Translations under genes and position numbers: made by a program | DNA from: Acidobacteriota bacterium | GTDB taxonomy: Bacteria > Acidobacteriota > UBA6911 > RPQK01 > JADFOI01 | Assembly: GCA_022545645.1 (NCBI GenBank) | Contig: JACZQQ010000132.1 | Location: forward strand, 1-7,237 | DNA length: 7,237 bases | Direction of reading: 5' to 3' | The notes under the pieces: generated by a model | Told to the model about the DNA's origin: nothing | Seen by the model: the letters and a program-made list of their open reading frames with translations, nothing else | The model's database searches: none | Shown here: in pieces, positions 1 to 5,038 of the stretch | Numbering within the stretch: the first letter of the stretch is position 1 | How the letters are laid out: each line of letters starts with the position of its first letter

Positions 1-2
1 GC

Positions 3-158
3 GGGGGAGCGTTGGTGGACATCTTCAAGAGACAGTGGGGGATGATTCTGACCGGGTGCATGGCCGGGTCCGCCATCGCTTACGCCCTTGTGGGAGCTTC
101 CCCCAACTTTCCACTTTTGATCGCAGCGGTGATACTGGTCATCCGTGACCTCCTGTGA
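3..158 (+). CDS. C-terminal fragment of an integral membrane protein
   Basis: The frame beginning at base 3 is open from the window edge to a TGA at 156-158, giving 51 residues with no start inside the window. The fragment shows a short basic cytoplasmic-looking stretch (DIFKRQW), then two hydrophobic segments separated by a small polar loop (GASPNF): roughly residues 14-31 (ILTGCMAGSAIAYALVG) and 35-48 (PLLIAAVILVI). It ends in RDLL. This is the usual look of the last two membrane helices of a transporter or other polytopic inner-membrane protein. The family cannot be recognised from so little sequence; an AzlC-like or other small permease is possible but unsupported. Codon use looks like that of the other genes in the window. 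No terminator with a T-tract follows. Confidence 0.6.
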   Translation, partial: GGALVDIFKRQWGMILTGCMAGSAIAYALVGASPNFPLLIAAVILVIRDLL

Positions 159-508
159 TGGTTGTTGATTCAACACCACCATCATCGCAGGAGGTTTATA
201 ATTGCGCCAGCGCAACGTAACGCGCGCTACGGCGCGGACTTATGGCTTAAGTTGGTGGCGTTCGTTCCAGGAACCTTAGATCGGTCTCAGTGGTTGCATC
301 TCTCATATTGCTCTGCGTGTTCTTGGCGACTTGGCGGTTCAATTATTCCCATACGAAGCGGAAAGCGCGCACAAGGGCGCATGGTGTGACAAGAAAAATG
401 TGCGGCGCTGCATCTCTGCATGTTCTGACGAAACAACGGACTGCGTGCTTTGCCGGTCGCGTTTGTGCGCACGGATGCTGCGCTTGGCCCTATGGTAGAG
501 GGCGCGAA

Positions 509-536
509 GGGTCACGCGAGTTGTTTGGCGTGACCC
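509..536. repeat. Perfect 9-bp inverted repeat (hairpin)
   Basis: GGGTCACGC at 509-517 is the exact reverse complement of GCGTGACCC at 528-536, with a 10-base loop. No T-run follows on either strand, so it is not a classical intrinsic terminator. It could be an operator-like palindrome, part of a structured RNA, or a REP-like element. It is the cleanest of the hairpins in the gene-free region. Confidence 0.6.
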
Positions 537-558
537 GACGCGTCCTTGCCGATGGTTG

Positions 559-596
559 GTTTCGTGTCACCGCCCTTGCCCCCTCTGACGTGAAAC
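559..596. repeat. 11-bp imperfect inverted repeat (hairpin)
   Basis: GTTTCGTGTCA at 559-569 can pair with TGACGTGAAAC at 586-596 over all 11 positions if the two central positions form G-U wobbles in RNA. The loop is 16 bases and pyrimidine-rich. The two wobble pairs are compatible with selection at the RNA level, but one sequence cannot show that. Confidence 0.45.
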
Positions 597-608
597 ACAG
601 GGAGAGGA

Positions 609-622
609 CCGACGAGGGTCGG
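609..622. repeat. Short hairpin, 5-bp stem and 4-base loop
   Basis: CCGAC (609-613) and GTCGG (618-622) form a perfect stem around a GAGG loop. The flanking GGGAGAGG at 600-607 is complementary to CCTCTCCC at 669-676, so this hairpin could sit inside a larger closed structure spanning 600-676. Confidence 0.3.
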
Positions 623-767
623 GCGACGCGGCCGGCACACGGCAGCCAGGTCGATCCGCATGAGCTGACCTCTCCCGGCGAGACGGCGGATCGTTGCACG
701 CCCCGGTCCGAAGCGAAGCCAACCGGTCAAACCATTTGTTGAAGCAATCACGTTGGTGCGGTCGCCT

Positions 768-792
768 GTCGGGCCGGCCTGGTTGGCCCGGC
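768..792. repeat. GC-rich 8-bp hairpin
   Basis: GTCGGGCC (768-775) pairs with GGCCCGGC (785-792) with one G-U wobble and a 9-base loop. It is strong by base composition and lies about 90 bases upstream of the methyltransferase start. No T-tract follows on the plus strand. Confidence 0.4.
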
Positions 793-816
793 GCGCGCCC
801 GCCGGCGTGTGTTTTC

Positions 817-866
817 AGTGCAAAGTGAAAAGTGAAGGCCGCAGTTCGAAGTTCGAATTTTGCACT
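817..866. repeat. Heptamer-type repeats bracketed by an 8-bp inverted repeat
   Basis: Seven-base units follow one another in phase: AGTGCAA, AGTGAAA and AGTGAAG (817-837), a GCCGC interruption, then AGTTCGA twice (843-856). The outer ends, AGTGCAAA (817-824) and TTTGCACT (859-866), are perfect reverse complements, so the block can fold back on itself. A related heptamer block lies at 4122-4156. Such in-phase heptamers resemble the short tandemly repeated sequences known from some bacterial genomes. The block ends just before the ribosome binding site of the methyltransferase gene. Confidence 0.55.
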
Positions 867-879
867 TGGAGTTGAGTTG

Positions 880-1791
880 ATGGAAGAGTGCCCGATTTGT
901 TTTTGTCAGCAATGGGAGCTCTTTACGACCGCCGTCGATCGTGTTCTCCTGCGGCCTGGAGAGAGTTGGGAGATTCAACGCTGTCAAGACTGTGGGTTTG
1001 GCCTCACCACGCCGGTGTTGAGTGAGGAGAAGATCAAGCATTATTATCCATCTACTTATCACGGAGATACTGTTCGAACCATTGAGGCCTTCCTGTCCGG
1101 AGAACTGCAGCGAAGCCGTTCCTGGAAGGGGGAGAAGGAAAAGGTTGATCTGGTCCAGCGGTTTGTGGACAAGGGGCGAATCCTGGACGTCGGTTGTGCA
1201 GATGGCAAGTTTCTGTGGGCGCTGGACCCTGAAAAATGGGATAGGACAGGAGTCGAGTTTGCCGAGCAAACGGTGCGGTTGGTGAATGACAAGATCCCGG
1301 ACCTTACCCTGATTGAGGGAGATCTCTTCTCCGATAAGCTCCCAGAAAACTCATTTGATGTGATCACTTTCTGGCACGTCCTGGAGCATTTGCCTCAACC
1401 TCGGGCGGTGCTCGAGCGAACCCATAAACTCCTTCGGCCCGGAGGTTGGCTCTTCATTTCCTTGCCCAATTTCGACAGCCTCCAGGCCCGGTTGTTTCAG
1501 CGTCACTGGTATGCTTTCGATGATGTGCCCAGACATTTGTACCACTTTGCTCCTCGGCCCCTGGCCCTTTTGCTGAAGGAATATGGTCTGAAAGTCTGTA
1601 AGCACATGTTCTTTTCACCCAGGGTGAACTTCCACTGTTTAAAGTACAGTCTCATCAACTGGTCCGAAGCACATTTCGGCAGCCGCTTCCCTTACTACAT
1701 GTTCAAGCCTCTCCTGATGGTTTTTCCGTTACTGGAACGAGTCAGCGGAAGGTGGGGTATGTTGACGACCATCAGTCGTAGAGACGATTGA
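880..1791 (+). CDS. Class I SAM-dependent methyltransferase with N-terminal zinc ribbon
   Basis: This 303-residue protein starts with a Cys4 zinc-ribbon (C4-x2-C7 and C35-x2-C38, in CPIC and CQDCG), followed by a Rossmann methyltransferase core of the Methyltransf_11/23 type. Visible motifs are the SAM-binding motif I ILDVGCADGKF (101-111), the acidic end of strand 2 (E126 in GVEF), the motif-II region FDVITFWHVLEHLPQP (159-174), and the post-motif LLRPGGWLFISLPN (184-197). The C-terminal 100 residues are aromatic-rich (RHWYAFDDVPRHLYHF) and resemble methyltransferases that act on sugars or lipid-linked glycans, but the substrate cannot be read from sequence. I chose ATG 880 because GGAG at 868-871 sits 8 bases upstream and the zinc ribbon starts at once. 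A GTG 48 bases upstream (832) would add 16 residues translated from the heptamer repeat. The stop lies 42 bases before the sigma factor gene on the same strand. It is likely cytoplasmic, with no signal or membrane segment. Confidence 0.9.
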   Translation: MEECPICFCQQWELFTTAVDRVLLRPGESWEIQRCQDCGFGLTTPVLSEEKIKHYYPSTYHGDTVRTIEAFLSGELQRSRSWKGEKEKVDLVQRFVDKGRILDVGCADGKFLWALDPEKWDRTGVEFAEQTVRLVNDKIPDLTLIEGDLFSDKLPENSFDVITFWHVLEHLPQPRAVLERTHKLLRPGGWLFISLPNFDSLQARLFQRHWYAFDDVPRHLYHFAPRPLALLLKEYGLKVCKHMFFSPRVNFHCLKYSLINWSEAHFGSRFPYYMFKPLLMVFPLLERVSGRWGMLTTISRRDD

Positions 1792-1794
1792 AAG

Positions 1795-1819
1795 TGAAAC
1801 AACGGAATTCCACAACGTA
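1795..1819 (+). promoter_or_regulatory. Candidate ECF-sigma promoter (TGAAAC-N15-CGTA)
   Basis: TGAAAC at 1795-1800 and CGTA at 1816-1819 are separated by 15 bases. This closely matches the -35/-10 elements recognised by Bacillus SigW-type ECF factors (TGAAAC, about 16 bases, CGTA). It lies immediately ahead of the ECF sigma gene, as expected for autoregulation. Transcription from it would begin around 1826-1828, only about 6-8 bases before the ATG. The spacer contains the palindrome GGAATTCC (1804-1811). The match is by eye; spacing is one base shorter than the Bacillus consensus. Confidence 0.5.
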
Positions 1820-1833
1820 ATATACTTCGGGGG

Positions 1834-2439
1834 ATGGCTGAAGCTAAAACTGATGCCCAGTTGGTCAAGGCCACTGTGGAGGGTGATCCCCAGGCTTTTG
1901 AGGAAATAGTTGAACGCTATCAGCGGCTGGTTTTCAATATCATCTATCACTATATGGGCCGCCGAAACGAGGTTGAGGACCTGGCCCAGGAGGTGTTTTT
2001 GAAAGTGTTCCGGGCCTTGGATACTTTCGATGCGACACGACCCCTGAAGTCCTGGATCGGACGGATTACCGCCAACACCTGTCTGGACGAAATCAGAAAG
2101 GCGCCCAAGCGCAAGGTTTGGAGTTTTGCCGATCTGGGTGGAGATGAAGAGAGTAAGATCGAGTACTTCTATGAGCGTTTCGGTCAGCACAGCTCTCTGA
2201 CTGAGAAAGATGTCGAGGATCTGTTCGAGCTTCTTGAAAAGCTCATGGAACGGTTAAATAGGAAGGACAAAATGGCCTTTGTTCTCCGGGAGCTGGAAGG
2301 GCTGAGCTATCCTGAAATTGCCAAGGCCCTCCAGAGCAGTGAGCTGGCGGTCAGACTTCGGGTCAGCCGCTCCAAAAAGAGGTTGCAGAAGGATCTCGAA
2401 GAGATTCTCTATTCGGGAAAGAAGAGGATCGATGACTAA
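1834..2439 (+). CDS. ECF-subfamily RNA polymerase sigma factor
   Basis: This 201-residue protein has the two-domain layout of sigma-70 ECF factors. Region 2 spans about residues 22-90, with the core-binding and -10 recognition helices around DLAQEVFLKVFRALDTF (49-65) and KSWIGRITANTCLDEIRK (72-89). Region 4 spans about 141-188, with the helix-turn-helix from SYPEIAKALQSSELAVRLR into SRSKKRL (158-184). The linker between them is longer and more acidic than in many ECFs (about residues 90-140). It directs RNA polymerase to a small regulon, probably including its own operon through the element at 1795-1819. ATG 1834 is the only sensible start: an in-frame TGA lies upstream at 1795-1797. The G-run at 1829-1833 abuts the ATG, so there is no properly spaced ribosome binding site, which fits a very short or leaderless transcript. 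It overlaps the anti-sigma gene by 8 bases. The signal sensed is not known. Confidence 0.93.
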   Translation: MAEAKTDAQLVKATVEGDPQAFEEIVERYQRLVFNIIYHYMGRRNEVEDLAQEVFLKVFRALDTFDATRPLKSWIGRITANTCLDEIRKAPKRKVWSFADLGGDEESKIEYFYERFGQHSSLTEKDVEDLFELLEKLMERLNRKDKMAFVLRELEGLSYPEIAKALQSSELAVRLRVSRSKKRLQKDLEEILYSGKKRIDD

Positions 2440-2854
2440 AGAGCACATTCCTTTCGAGGAACTGGAGTTTGAGGACATACCGGATCCGTCTCACCTGAAG
2501 GATTGTGAGGAGTGCCGGAAAGGGTATCGGATTTTCAGTTTCCTGGGCTTTCAAGTGAAAGCGGCTCCTCGAATGGATCCCCCTCCGTTTTTTAGCCAGC
2601 GAGTAGCACGGTTGGCTAAGGCGCCGATGGTTTCCTTTGCTTCCCTGTTTCAACGGGTGGCACAGCAGCTGATTCCTGTGTTTGTAGCCGTGGTTCTGGT
2701 CAGCAGTTTCCTGCTCTATAGGGTGACCGAAGCGGAACCGGTACTGGAAGAGTATGCGGCAATTTTCTTCGAAGAACCGGCACCCGAGGACTTTTCGGTC
2801 GAAGATGTCGTGGACTCCCTTGGAGAACTGTCAGTGGAGGGGCTCCTTCCTTGA
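2432..2854 (+). CDS. ZAS-type transmembrane anti-sigma factor
   Basis: This 140-residue protein has a cytoplasmic N-terminal part carrying H21-x3-C25-x2-C28 (HLKDCEEC), the signature of zinc-binding anti-sigma (ZAS) domains that clamp ECF sigma factors. A Pro-rich juxtamembrane stretch (PPPFFSQRV, 50-58) typical of anti-sigma proteins follows. One transmembrane helix lies at about 80-96 (LIPVFVAVVLVSSFLLY), and the extracytoplasmic tail of about 42 residues contains 13 Asp/Glu and no Lys/Arg after R97. The ATG overlaps the last 8 bases of the sigma gene, with AAGAGG at 2422-2427 upstream, so translation is probably coupled. A longer frame opening at 2318 lies inside the sigma region-4 coding sequence and is rejected. 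By family knowledge it holds the sigma factor inactive at the membrane until a periplasmic signal releases it. The zinc motif may be redox-sensitive in some relatives; that is not shown here. Confidence 0.85.
   Translation: MTKEHIPFEELEFEDIPDPSHLKDCEECRKGYRIFSFLGFQVKAAPRMDPPPFFSQRVARLAKAPMVSFASLFQRVAQQLIPVFVAVVLVSSFLLYRVTEAEPVLEEYAAIFFEEPAPEDFSVEDVVDSLGELSVEGLLP
2836..2853 (+). promoter_or_regulatory. Ribosome binding site deciding a TTG start
   Basis: GGAGGGG at 2836-2842 lies 8 bases before TTG 2851-2853, which overlaps the anti-sigma stop as TTGA. This is the best start for the Spy-like protein: it gives a short basic N-terminus immediately followed by a membrane anchor. The next candidate start codons would remove part of the anchor. 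Confidence 0.65.
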
Positions 2855-3306
2855 ACAGTCGCAGCAAGGCCACCTTCCTGGTACTGCTTATTTTTGGTAT
2901 CGGTGTCTTGTTTGGGGGAACTCTGGTCTTCTTTTGGGCCCAACCTCGGTTCCCGTTTCCTGAAGGCGCCCCTGGCCGGCGCCAGGAGGTTCGCAACAAT
3001 CCGTCTCCAGAGCGCAGCATGAGCCGCTTGTCGGATGCTTTGGATCTGAGCCCATCGCAACGAACAGAACTTCGCCGGATTCTTGAGGGAAGTCGCCAGC
3101 AGCTTGGTGAAATCAACAAGGAATCCAACGGACGGCATCGAGCCGTTCGAAGAGAAACTCTCGAGCGGATTCAAACCCTACTGGAACCGGACCAGATGGA
3201 ACGATTTGAGGAGTTTCTGGCCCAGCGTGAGCAACGCGGGCAAAGAAGACGGCAGGGCCCTGGGTCCATGCGCAGAAGAGAGAGACCCCCAGACGGCTCT
3301 CCGTAA
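2851..3306 (+). CDS. Membrane-anchored Spy/CpxP/CnrX-like periplasmic protein
   Basis: This 151-residue protein has an uncleaved-looking N-terminal anchor (about 9-30, FLVLLIFGIGVLFGGTLVFFWA), a Pro/Gly-rich linker, then a helical periplasmic domain at about 55-128. Two degenerate LTxxQ motifs, LSPSQ (66-70) and LEPDQ (111-115), and the charged helix between them match the LTXXQ/heavy-metal-resistance fold shared by Spy, CpxP, ZraP and CnrX. The tail after residue 124 is very Arg-rich (nine Arg between 126 and 145). Start is TTG with a well-placed GGAGG. The 4-base overlap with the anti-sigma gene indicates coupled translation. In CnrYXH and related systems a protein of this fold senses the periplasmic signal and controls the anti-sigma factor, and this gene order supports the same role. 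There is only one His (H96) and no Cys, so a His-based metal site like that of CnrX is not evident. Chaperone-like or envelope-stress sensing is the alternative. Confidence 0.75.
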   Translation: MNSRSKATFLVLLIFGIGVLFGGTLVFFWAQPRFPFPEGAPGRRQEVRNNPSPERSMSRLSDALDLSPSQRTELRRILEGSRQQLGEINKESNGRHRAVRRETLERIQTLLEPDQMERFEEFLAQREQRGQRRRQGPGSMRRRERPPDGSP

Positions 3307-3337
3307 GTACGAAGTCCGAAGGAATCGGCACCACTCC

Positions 3338-3392
3338 TCCTTCCTCACTTGTCGCAGCCAACAGCTACAATGGAGTTCTTTTTGAGGAAGGA
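3338..3392 (+). promoter_or_regulatory. Possible RBS-sequestering stem ahead of the barrel gene
   Basis: TCCTTCCTCA (3338-3347) is the exact reverse complement of TGAGGAAGGA (3383-3392), which contains the Shine-Dalgarno sequence of the outer-membrane protein gene (ATG 3398). The 10-bp stem would enclose a 35-base loop and hide the ribosome binding site. This could set a low or conditional level of barrel protein relative to the sigma genes, or act like a thermometer. A polypurine RBS facing a polypyrimidine stretch can also arise by chance. Confidence 0.35.
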
Positions 3393-3397
3393 AACAG

Positions 3398-4102
3398 ATG
3401 CTCAGATACTGTCTGCTCTCTTGGCCGCTCCTTGTGCTGCTGATGCCTGAAGCCTTGGCCCAGATTCCATTCCCTCGAGACGAAAACAGGTGGGAAATCT
3501 CAATGTTTGCGGGTGTGAGTGGGCTGGGCGACAAGACTCTGGTCACGCCCGTCGAAGGGGGTACAACCCGAGATGTTGGCTTGAATTTTGATTCGGGCTA
3601 CCTGCTGGGTGTTCGCATCGGAGAAAATCTCACGCCGCGTTTCGGGGCCGAGCTGGAGTATGCTCTGGCCAATCAACCACTTCTTTTTGTCAACTTGAGT
3701 CCCTCGATTCCTCTGCTGGAGTTGAGTCATAAGGTTCACAAATTCGCCTACAGCGTTCTTGTTTATCCCATGCAGCGGCAGGGGCGTTATATTCCTTTCC
3801 TCTCCATCGGGATGGGAGCCTCATTTTTCAGGGTCTCCAGTGATTCGGTAGACGATGCCTTACTGCAGGGAGTGGACCTGAAGAATCGATGGAAGTTTGC
3901 TTTTAGCTATGGCGGAGGGGTCAAGTTCCCCATGGGGCCTGAATGGGGCCTCCGTGTTGATGTCCGAGACCATGTCACCGGCGTGAGTGATTACGGGCTT
4001 CCCTCAACAGCTCCTCCTCTGGGCGCAGGCTTGCGCCCCAACGGACTTCTTCACAACTGGCAGGTGAGTGGGGGTCTCCTCTACACCTTCGGTGACCGCT
4101 AG
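3398..4102 (+). CDS. Outer-membrane beta-barrel protein (OmpA/OmpW-like fold)
   Basis: This 234-residue protein has a clear Sec signal peptide (hydrophobic 5-16, cleavage expected after PEALA, 21/22). The mature part of about 213 residues alternates polar and aromatic/hydrophobic residues in short strands, with Gly and aromatic girdle residues. Examples are RWEISMFAGVSGLG near the N-terminus, YIPFLSIGMGASFFRVSS in the middle, WKFAFSYGGGVKFPMG, and the last strand WQVSGGLLYTFGDR. Size and pattern fit an eight-stranded porin-like barrel of the OMP_b-brl type. AGGAAGGA lies just upstream of the ATG, and the gene follows the Spy-like gene by 91 bases. It may be the main envelope output or the cargo monitored by the sigma/anti-sigma/Spy-like circuit. 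It ends in FGDR, not in the usual terminal aromatic residue, a mild deviation from the Bam-targeting signal. The specific ligand or function is unknown. Confidence 0.75.
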   Translation: MLRYCLLSWPLLVLLMPEALAQIPFPRDENRWEISMFAGVSGLGDKTLVTPVEGGTTRDVGLNFDSGYLLGVRIGENLTPRFGAELEYALANQPLLFVNLSPSIPLLELSHKVHKFAYSVLVYPMQRQGRYIPFLSIGMGASFFRVSSDSVDDALLQGVDLKNRWKFAFSYGGGVKFPMGPEWGLRVDVRDHVTGVSDYGLPSTAPPLGAGLRPNGLLHNWQVSGGLLYTFGDR

Positions 4103-4105
4103 AGA

Positions 4106-4124
4106 AACGCGCTTCGCGCGCGTT
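4106..4124. terminator. GC-rich hairpin after the barrel gene, possible terminator
   Basis: AACGCGC (4106-4112) pairs perfectly with GCGCGTT (4118-4124) around a TTCGC loop, starting four bases after the barrel gene's stop codon. Position fits the end of the sigma-factor operon. No T-tract follows, so Rho-independent termination is uncertain; it may instead protect the mRNA 3' end. Confidence 0.4.
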
Positions 4125-4156
4125 CCAGGTTCCAAGTTCCAAGTTGAAAGTTCAAA
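4122..4156. repeat. Five in-phase heptamer repeats
   Basis: Five consecutive seven-base units with no gaps: GTTCCAG, GTTCCAA, GTTCCAA, GTTGAAA, GTTCAAA. All begin GTT and end in A or G. The first unit overlaps the right arm of the preceding hairpin. The block is related in period and composition to the units at 817-856. Confidence 0.65.
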
Positions 4157-4202
4157 GCCGGTAAAACCATCCGTTCCTGGCTAGAGAAGGGCGAAGTCCA
4201 AC

Positions 4203-4234
4203 CGCACGACCGCACAACAGCACGACTGCACAAA
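4203..4234. repeat. Four in-phase octamer repeats
   Basis: Four consecutive eight-base units, CGCACGAC, CGCACAAC, AGCACGAC and TGCACAAA, share the consensus NGCACRAC. They sit directly against the stop codon of the convergent DUF4159 gene. The unit length and sequence differ from the heptamer block 46 bases away, so two different short-repeat families share one spacer. Confidence 0.6.
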
Positions 4235-4236
4235 CT

Positions 4237-4980
4237 CTAGTGAGTCATGGCGTAGATGATGTAATTGATTCCCAACTGGAAGGCGAGGTTGGCATATTCA
4301 CGCGGATAGATTTCGACTTCAGCCCACTCCCAGGCGTCTCCCAGGTCGACGTTGTGATTGATCATCACCATGAGCCGTCCCTTCTCATCCTGTATGCCCT
4401 TGTAGTGAGCCTCATAGCCCCCTTTTTCCCAGGTTCTCCCACTGTAAACGAACTGGAGTCCCGGGATTTGGATGAGTTCCTTGATGTCGTAGTAGCAGTG
4501 AAAGATGGGGTGGCTGATGTCGAGGTCAATCGGTTCGTACTCCGGGAAGACCTTCTTGATTTGTCGGTAAAAGTTCTGCCATTCGTATTCCCCGTGAAAG
4601 TCATCCACCACCAGAAAGCCTCCTCGGAGCAAGTACTCCCTCAACTGGCTGGCTTCCTGGTCCGATAAATTCATGGTTCCCACTTCAACCGCATAAAGAA
4701 AAGGGTAATTGAACACTTTAGGGTCGGAGATGAGAAGGGCCTGATGTTCGGTGTTCACAAACCCGAAATCGGTGAGTTTTCTCAGTCCATAGAGGAACTG
4801 CTGGTCGGCTTTGGGATAATCGATGGCCCAGGACGAACCTGCCCAGTCGTGTCCGGAATACACCAGTCGCAGGAAGGTGAATTCCGGAGTACCGGCTCTC
4901 TCTTGAGGATCGGGGAAATCGTCAATTCGCGCGCTTGCAAATCCAACAAACAAAATCAGTAACAGAAACCTCGTATACAT
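4237..4980 (-). CDS. Exported DUF4159 domain protein
   Basis: This 247-residue protein begins with a short Sec signal (MYTRFLLLILFVGFASA, cleavage about 17/18). Nearly all of the mature part matches the DUF4159 pattern. That includes EFTFLRLVYSG (33-43), the WAIDYPKAD block (51-59), GGFLVVDDFHGEYEW (120-134) with its DDFHG core, HPIFHCYYDI (157-166), a conserved NHNVDLGDAWEWAE stretch near 209-222, and the terminal GINYIIYAMTH. The domain has a glutamine-amidotransferase/ThuA-like look, but its biochemical role is unestablished. In many Gram-negative phyla it accompanies MoxR/DUF58/BatA-type genes; here it stands alone, divergent from the LIC_10091-like gene. ATG 4980 is the only plausible start, since an in-frame TAG lies 9 bases upstream. 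No good ribosome binding site precedes it, and a TATAAT lies 11 bases upstream. The C-terminal end is complete. Identity is by motif recognition. Confidence 0.88.
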   Translation of the reverse strand: MYTRFLLLILFVGFASARIDDFPDPQERAGTPEFTFLRLVYSGHDWAGSSWAIDYPKADQQFLYGLRKLTDFGFVNTEHQALLISDPKVFNYPFLYAVEVGTMNLSDQEASQLREYLLRGGFLVVDDFHGEYEWQNFYRQIKKVFPEYEPIDLDISHPIFHCYYDIKELIQIPGLQFVYSGRTWEKGGYEAHYKGIQDEKGRLMVMINHNVDLGDAWEWAEVEIYPREYANLAFQLGINYIIYAMTH

Positions 4981-4991
4981 GTGACTCTACT

Positions 4992-4997
4992 ATTATA
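4992..4997 (-). promoter_or_regulatory. -10 element (TATAAT) for the DUF4159 gene
   Basis: Read on the minus strand, 4997-4992 is a perfect TATAAT only 11 bases before ATG 4980. A start 6-7 bases downstream of it would leave a leader of about 4-5 bases, consistent with the absence of a Shine-Dalgarno sequence. No good TTGACA is found 16-18 bases upstream, so the -35 is weak or replaced by an activator. On the plus strand the same bases read TATTAT (4991-4996) and may serve the divergent gene. Confidence 0.4.
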
Positions 4998-5038
4998 GCC
5001 GGGGTTTGATAGACTCTGGGTTGAGGAGCTAGACTGCG

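Larger units (their letters stand above)
159..879. other. Gene-free, GC-rich intergenic region with several hairpins
   Basis: About 720 bases with no convincing gene. Open frames exist on both strands, but their translations are low-complexity, rich in Arg, Cys, Thr and Pro, lack recognisable domains, and mostly lack ribosome binding sites. The middle part (about 480-810) is more GC-rich than the flanking genes and holds at least four inverted repeats, listed separately. A perfect AGGAGG at 189-194, seven bases before a TTG at 202, precedes only a 25-codon frame that ends at 279. The 3' end carries heptamer-type repeats just ahead of the methyltransferase gene. The stretch could be a decayed gene remnant, a structured non-coding RNA, or a repeat-rich spacer. 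I see no tRNA, rRNA, CRISPR or insertion-sequence ends in it. Confidence 0.6.

Noticed and set aside
158..220. 20-codon frame starting in the TGATG overlap after the membrane-protein fragment
   Set aside because: Very short with no recognisable features; the overlap alone is weak evidence.
591..616. Second TGAAAC (591-596) as an ECF promoter
   Set aside because: At 16 bases downstream the sequence is CGAG, not CGTA or CGTC, and no gene follows at a suitable distance.
290..742. 150-codon plus-strand open frame in the GC-rich region
   Set aside because: The translation is Arg/Cys/Thr-rich with no domain pattern, there is no ribosome binding site, and it runs straight through the hairpins; open length is explained by high GC.
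817..866. CRISPR-like array
   Set aside because: Units are seven bases, contiguous and without spacers; no cas genes are present.
832..879. GTG start for the methyltransferase 48 bases upstream
   Set aside because: The extra 16 residues are translated heptamer repeat, and the ATG at 880 has a well-spaced GGAG and begins directly at the zinc ribbon.
748..1269. 173-codon minus-strand open frame
   Set aside because: It lies mostly antisense to the zinc-ribbon and SAM-binding part of the methyltransferase, and shows no coherent protein pattern.
3349..3371. Promoter-like TTGTCG and TACAAT upstream of the barrel gene
   Set aside because: The spacing is only 11 bases, too short for a sigma-70 promoter, and no ECF-type motif was seen there.
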